From positions 62,001 to 126,000 of the forward strand of contig NZ_RKLO01000003.1 of the NCBI RefSeq assembly GCF_004011825.1: a stretch of DNA of 64,000 nucleotides. Direction: 5' to 3'. The notes beneath the pieces are model-generated. The model was not told the DNA's origin. It searched no databases and was given only the letters and a program-made list of their open reading frames with translations. Shown one piece after another: positions 60,398 through 64,000 of this stretch. The position numbers were made by a program, and so were the translations under genes. This DNA comes from Rhodococcus xishaensis (GTDB taxonomy: Bacteria > Actinomycetota > Actinomycetes > Mycobacteriales > Mycobacteriaceae). Positions within the stretch are counted from its first letter, which is position 1. Each line of letters begins with the position of its first letter.

Positions 60398-61786
60398 ATG
60401 ACGAATGGCACCGGCAAGGAACCGCTCGACAGCGACGAACGTGCCGAACTCGAGCGGTTGCGCGACGAGGTCGCGACTCTCCGCGCCGGACTCGCGGAAT
60501 CCGGTCCGGCCGCTGCAGCCGCTGCCGGGCCGTCACGGCACACGCTGCGGTGGACCGGTGTCACGATTCTGCTCGTGCTCGTCGCCGCACTGGCGATCGT
60601 GTCGGTGACGTCGCGGTTCGTGCGGAGCCAGATACTCGACACCGAACGCTACGTCACGACCGTCGCGCCGCTGGCAGATGATCCGGCGATCCAGGCCGAG
60701 ATCACCAACCGCGTCACCGACGAGATCCTCGCCCGGATCGATCTGGACTCGCTCACCACAGAGGCGCTCACTGCGCTCACCGATGTATCGAACCTTGCCG
60801 AGGAAGCGCCCCGTGTAAACCAACTCGTGGTCGGACTGTCGCCCGTGCTCGCCGGCCAGGCCAAGAGCTTCGTCCGCGACACCGTATCCGCGTTCGTTCA
60901 GTCGCAGCAGTTCAAGGACCTGTGGATACAGGCGAACCGCCGGGCCCACAACGCGCTTGTCTCGGTGGTGACAGGCAACTACGGGGTGAGCGCTGTAGAG
61001 GTCGATCAGAGCGGTACGGTCAGCATCTCGCTGGAGACAATCATCGACAACGTGCGAACGGCACTGGTCGACCGCGGCTTCACCATCGCCGAGACGATTC
61101 CGAGCGTGGACAGACAGTTCGTCCTGTTCCAGTCCCCCGGCCTGGTGCAGGCACAGCGCGTGGTCAACGCCCTCGACAAGGCGTCGGCCGTGCTGCCGTG
61201 GTTGGCACTTGCGTGCGCGGCCGCCGCGGTAGCGGTGTCCCCAGGCGGCCGTCGCCAGCACACCCTGTCCCTGGCCGGGTTGTCGATCGCGGTCGGAATG
61301 CTCATTCTTGCGATCGGAATCCTCGTCACGCGTGCGGTCTACCTCACCGACATACCCCCCGACGTCCTGTCTCCGGACGCCGCGGCAGCGGTCGTCGACA
61401 CCGTGCTCGTGCCCCTGCGTACGAGTCTGCGTGCAGTTGCGGTGGCCGGCGTGGTGGTCGCGGTCGGCGCCTACCTGACAGGTGGCTCGTCGTCGGCGCG
61501 GGTCATTCGCCGCGGATTCGGCCAGGCACTCGATTTCGTGCGACGGCCCACCAGTGACCGCCCGCCGAGCACCGCGGAACGGTGGGCAGCGCAGGCGCGG
61601 ATACCGCTCCGAAGTGCGATCGTCGGCGCCGCGGCACTGCTGCTGATCTTCTGGCGCTACCCCACCGGAATGGTCGTCTTGTGGATCGTTCTCGGGGCCC
61701 TGCTCGCCCTGCTGGCGCTGGAGGTGATCATCCGGCCGGCGGTTGGCACGCCCACGCAGGCGACCCCTAGCGTCGAGCAGGATTGA
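60398..61786 (+). CDS. multi-pass membrane protein, unknown function
   Basis: A 462-residue protein with a short cytoplasmic coiled-coil start (ERAELERLRDEVATLRAGLA). One membrane helix (WTGVTILLVLVAALAIVSVT) leads to a 170-residue external domain (about 80-250; AEITNRVTDEILARIDLDSL, then VDQSGTVSISLETIIDNV). Four more helices follow, such as VLPWLALACAAAAVAVS and LAGLSIAVGMLILAIGILV. The ATG at 60398 has GGAGG eight bases upstream. This build is common in actinobacteria and has no known function. It sits downstream of the TY-Chap protein on the same strand. Confidence 0.7.
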   Translation: MTNGTGKEPLDSDERAELERLRDEVATLRAGLAESGPAAAAAAGPSRHTLRWTGVTILLVLVAALAIVSVTSRFVRSQILDTERYVTTVAPLADDPAIQAEITNRVTDEILARIDLDSLTTEALTALTDVSNLAEEAPRVNQLVVGLSPVLAGQAKSFVRDTVSAFVQSQQFKDLWIQANRRAHNALVSVVTGNYGVSAVEVDQSGTVSISLETIIDNVRTALVDRGFTIAETIPSVDRQFVLFQSPGLVQAQRVVNALDKASAVLPWLALACAAAAVAVSPGGRRQHTLSLAGLSIAVGMLILAIGILVTRAVYLTDIPPDVLSPDAAAAVVDTVLVPLRTSLRAVAVAGVVVAVGAYLTGGSSSARVIRRGFGQALDFVRRPTSDRPPSTAERWAAQARIPLRSAIVGAAALLLIFWRYPTGMVVLWIVLGALLALLALEVIIRPAVGTPTQATPSVEQD

Positions 61787-61952
61787 ACGGCACCCGATTT
61801 CGGCGTTGCGCCCACCGTCGGGCCCCCGTCACCGCCGCCCGGCGAGCGCGCGAGTTCACCGACGGCGCGCTCCCAGCGGAATACTCGCGGTGGGCGCCGA
61901 CGCTGTACTCGGTAGCGTTCCGACCGCAGGCACCTCGAAAGGAAGACCCACC

Positions 61953-62231
61953 GTGGCGAACAGGATCGAGCACAACGCGGACCAGAACCGCTTCGAGATC
62001 TATGTCGACGGCGCGCTCGCCGGCTACGCCGAGTACATCGAGTCGAACGGCGTACGGGACTTCGGGCACACCGTGACCGACCCGGACTTCCGAGGCCGGG
62101 GACTTGCCGGCCAGGTGGTCAAGGCTGCCCTCGACACATCCCGCGAACAGGGCTTCAAGATCGTGCCGTCGTGCTCCTACGTCGCGAAGTACGTCGAGTC
62201 CCACCCCGACTACGCCGATCTGGTTGCCTGA
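61953..62231 (+). CDS. small GNAT-fold N-acetyltransferase (YjdJ/ATSE1-like)
   Basis: A 92-residue minimal acetyltransferase. FEIYVDGALAGYAEYIES begins the sheet, FRGRGLAGQVVKAALDTSRE (about 47-66) is the acetyl-CoA-binding loop and helix, and IVPSCSYVAKYVESHPDYAD near the C terminus contains the conserved Cys and YV-x-H-P motif of this family. GTG start at 61953 with AAGGAAG seven bases upstream. Function unknown, possibly acetylation of a small molecule or a protein. Confidence 0.88.
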   Translation: MANRIEHNADQNRFEIYVDGALAGYAEYIESNGVRDFGHTVTDPDFRGRGLAGQVVKAALDTSREQGFKIVPSCSYVAKYVESHPDYADLVA

Positions 62232-62682
62232 CTCGCAGCGCCACCTATCCAGGCCTCACGGCGTCGCTAGCTCGGGTCGCGGCGGGACAATCGCTGCTCG
62301 GCGGCGCCTGATAGTCGCATGAATCCGACGAAGCCAGGCCTCCCCTACGGCGAATCCCATTGGGCACAAACATGTTCCAGTGTGCGCGCTCGTCCACCGA
62401 GCTGGATCGAATGTAAATGCCAGCGGATCCGTCCCAAGGACGCGAACCCGACTGGCCGTTGATCCATAGGACCCAACCCACGCGCTCGAACCGTTATTCC
62501 TCGAACCCGCGGTAGACACAACGCTTGACACACAGGACATCTCATGTGATTCCAGCGCAAGAAGGTTCACATCACAAGCGGTCGGGTTTAGACTCGCTGG
62601 TGAGCGGTCAGAACCATGAGTGGTCACCCGATCCCGCGCAAACACGCGAGACCCAACCGCGGACCGGACGGATAGGCGTTCG
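62232..62682. other. intergenic region, no supported gene
   Basis: About 450 bp with no frame that shows codon bias or family resemblance on either strand. It is somewhat less GC-rich than the neighbouring genes. The promoter of the small membrane protein and the CtpI-like gene should lie near its right end. Confidence 0.5.
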
Positions 62683-63174
62683 ATGGAACAAACAGGGAAA
62701 ACCTCGCACAACGGTCATAGATCCGGCAACGGCCGAGTATCGATCACTGACGGCGCGGTGCGGACCGTATCGGGGATTGCAGACGTAACCACGTCATCTA
62801 TCGGAGCCCTCGGCGGCGCGGCCGTTGGAAGCGTCGTCGGCGGGGTCCGGGGAGCGGTGGGCGGAGTCGCCGACGGCACCCGACGGGGTCTCGAGGTGGG
62901 TAGCCGCTCCACTCCGGCCGCAATCCTCACGATGGCTGCTGCGGGGGCTGCCGGCATTGTCGAATGGCCCGTGGTCCTCACCGTCGGGGGCGCCGCGCTC
63001 GTACTGAGGCAACTCCACGATCGCGGCGCAACCCCCGAAGCAGACGCAAAGCCGGCGAAGGAGGAGCCCACTCCGAGGGCACGCCGCAGCGGATCGTCCA
63101 CGGCGGCGAAGACGAAGAGGAAGGCCTCCGCCAAGAGCGCAGTGTCACGCCCACGGGGGCGTACCGCTAAGTGA
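62683..63174 (+). CDS. small membrane-associated protein upstream of CtpI-like ATPase
   Basis: A 163-residue protein. A Gly/Val-rich stretch (SIGALGGAAVGSVVGGVRGA) and a hydrophobic segment (ILTMAAAGAAGIVEWPVVLT, then VGGAALVLRQL) form likely membrane helices. The C-terminal 40 residues are Lys/Arg/Ser-rich (RARRSGSSTAAKTKRKASAK), a histone-like basic tail that could bind nucleic acid. The ATG at 62683 has a weak ribosome binding site. Its stop overlaps the next start (GTGA), so the two proteins are made together. Family not recognised beyond this context. Confidence 0.65.
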   Translation: MEQTGKTSHNGHRSGNGRVSITDGAVRTVSGIADVTTSSIGALGGAAVGSVVGGVRGAVGGVADGTRRGLEVGSRSTPAAILTMAAAGAAGIVEWPVVLTVGGAALVLRQLHDRGATPEADAKPAKEEPTPRARRSGSSTAAKTKRKASAKSAVSRPRGRTAK

Positions 63175-64000
63175 GGATCGCGGTTGTCGGGGCATTGTTC
63201 GGGCAGGCACGCACCCTGTCCGGGCGAGGCGTGACCGCTGCCGTGACGACGGTGACCGTGAGTACGGCGACAACTGCCGGCGTGCTCACCGCGCTCCTCA
63301 CGTCCGGGCGCCCGACACACGCCGACGCGGCACACGCCGAGCGAGCGCACCTCGAGTCGACGCACCTCGAGGCGACGCGCCGCGAGTCGACGACCCTCCC
63401 CCAACCTCCCGCATGGTCGGACGCGGTCCTGGCGGCACGGGCGGCGGCTCTTGCCGCGCAGTCCGCCGGATTCGGGCTCGCGCTCGCCGGTCGAGTCCTC
63501 AGACTTCCCAGGCTTCCGCTCGCGGCGGCAGCCCCGGCCACGATCATCGACTATCAGCCGCGGCTACGGGGCCTCCTCGAATCGGCAATCGGACCTCAAC
63601 GTACCGACGCTATGCTCTCGCTGGCCAACGCCGCGACGTACGCGGCGGCGCAGGCCCCGACTCCGCTCGCGGTGGAGGCCCTGCTGCGCGCGTCCACCGT
63701 CGGTGAGGTGATCGCCAACCGGGCCGCGTGGCACCGCAGTGCCCTTCCGCCCTTTGCCGGAGACGACCCCCGGCCCAACCACGGTCCGGTCGAGCGTCAT
63801 CTCGAGCGTGCCGCATGGGCACAACTAGGAGCTGCCGCCGCCGTCGGGGTGGCCACCGGCAGCGTCCGCACCGCGGGAACTGCGGCGCTGGTCGCCGCCC
63901 CCAAGGCGGCCCGCACGGCCCGCGAGTCGTTCGCCGCCACGCTCGGGCGTGGCCTCGCCGCGAACGACATTCTCATTCGCGGACCGCACACCCTCCGCCG
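63171..64000 (+). CDS. cation-translocating P-type ATPase, CtpI-like, N-terminal part
   Basis: The frame runs from GTG 63171 through the window edge (276 residues shown) with no stop. There is a hydrophobic start (VRIAVVGALFGQ), Ala/Thr-rich segments, and several helices (AAALAAQSAGFGLALAGRVL, LSLANAATYAAAQAPTP, WAQLGAAAAVGVATGSVRTA). The order PLPPF-like RSALPPFAGDD, then HGPVERHLERA and KAARTARESFAATLGR, resembles the N-terminal region of the large mycobacterial CtpI-type ATPases. The catalytic DKTG site would lie beyond the window, so the assignment is provisional. It is coupled to the small basic membrane protein. Confidence 0.5.
   Translation, partial: MRIAVVGALFGQARTLSGRGVTAAVTTVTVSTATTAGVLTALLTSGRPTHADAAHAERAHLESTHLEATRRESTTLPQPPAWSDAVLAARAAALAAQSAGFGLALAGRVLRLPRLPLAAAAPATIIDYQPRLRGLLESAIGPQRTDAMLSLANAATYAAAQAPTPLAVEALLRASTVGEVIANRAAWHRSALPPFAGDDPRPNHGPVERHLERAAWAQLGAAAAVGVATGSVRTAGTAALVAAPKAARTARESFAATLGRGLAANDILIRGPHTLR

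Noticed and set aside
1-64000. Search for tRNA, rRNA, CRISPR arrays, insertion sequences, att sites and replication origins.
   Set aside because: None seen: no clover-leaf genes, regular spacer-repeat arrays, transposase or integrase motifs, or DnaA-box clusters were recognised by eye. A covariance-model search would be needed to exclude small RNAs.

Overview
The window is a high-GC actinobacterial chromosome segment. Several things point to a mycolic-acid-containing genus, most likely Rhodococcus or a close relative: mycothiol-dependent enzymes, a WS/DGAT acyltransferase beside a PlsB and a HAD-PlsC fusion, type VII secretion substrates, a DUF3558 lipoprotein, a CtpI-like ATPase fragment, and many GTG/TTG starts with 4-bp stop/start overlaps. 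I found no rRNA, tRNA, CRISPR array, insertion sequence or integrase. The genus is inferred from gene content.

Layout. 1-10.7 kb: a partial phosphotransferase; an Lrp-type regulator divergent from a branched-chain 2-oxoacid dehydrogenase operon (E1alpha, E1beta, E2); a proton-translocating transhydrogenase (pntAa-pntAb-pntB, minus strand); then DUF488, a DsbA-like protein, a mycothiol-dependent enzyme and a peptidase-E-like protein. 11.5-16.7 kb: a translationally coupled glycerolipid operon (WS/DGAT, PlsB, HAD-PlsC). 16.7-32.2 kb: an accessory region with a PPE/WXG-like exported protein, DUF429, a GlcD-like oxidase, two divergent secreted proteins (one with Ig-like repeats, ended by a 22-bp perfect hairpin), a four-gene type VII substrate cassette, a UvrD-like helicase convergent with an HNH endonuclease, a WXG-like/DUF3558 pair and an NfeD-slipin pair.

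32.6-41.8 kb: a catabolic island holding an SDR dehydrogenase, a DUF993 aldolase-like protein, a sugar isomerase/epimerase, an MHS-type MFS transporter, an enoyl-CoA hydratase, a CoA-transferase and two LacI regulators. Four copies of one near-palindromic 14-bp site (core AAGCGCTTAC) lie in front of the SDR, DUF993, first LacI and CoA-transferase genes, so it looks like one local regulon. The second LacI gene has its own paired operator (GGATCGATCC core). 41.9-50.4 kb: recC-recB-recD, translationally coupled.

50.8-64 kb: a GNAT protein; an HxlR regulator divergent from a small membrane protein/thioesterase/thiolase operon; a WYL regulator divergent from a PPOX-family protein; an ADP-ribose module (macrodomain protein, ADP-ribosylglycohydrolase, and a divergent NrtR-like Nudix regulator with a perfect palindrome between the last two); a TY-Chap-type protein and a multi-pass membrane protein; a small GNAT; and a small membrane protein overlapping the start of what looks like a CtpI-type P-type ATPase cut by the window edge.

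The parts that look least described are the DUF993/CoA-transferase regulon, the type VII substrate cassette with its candidate immunity protein, the ADP-ribose module, and the helicase/HNH pair.
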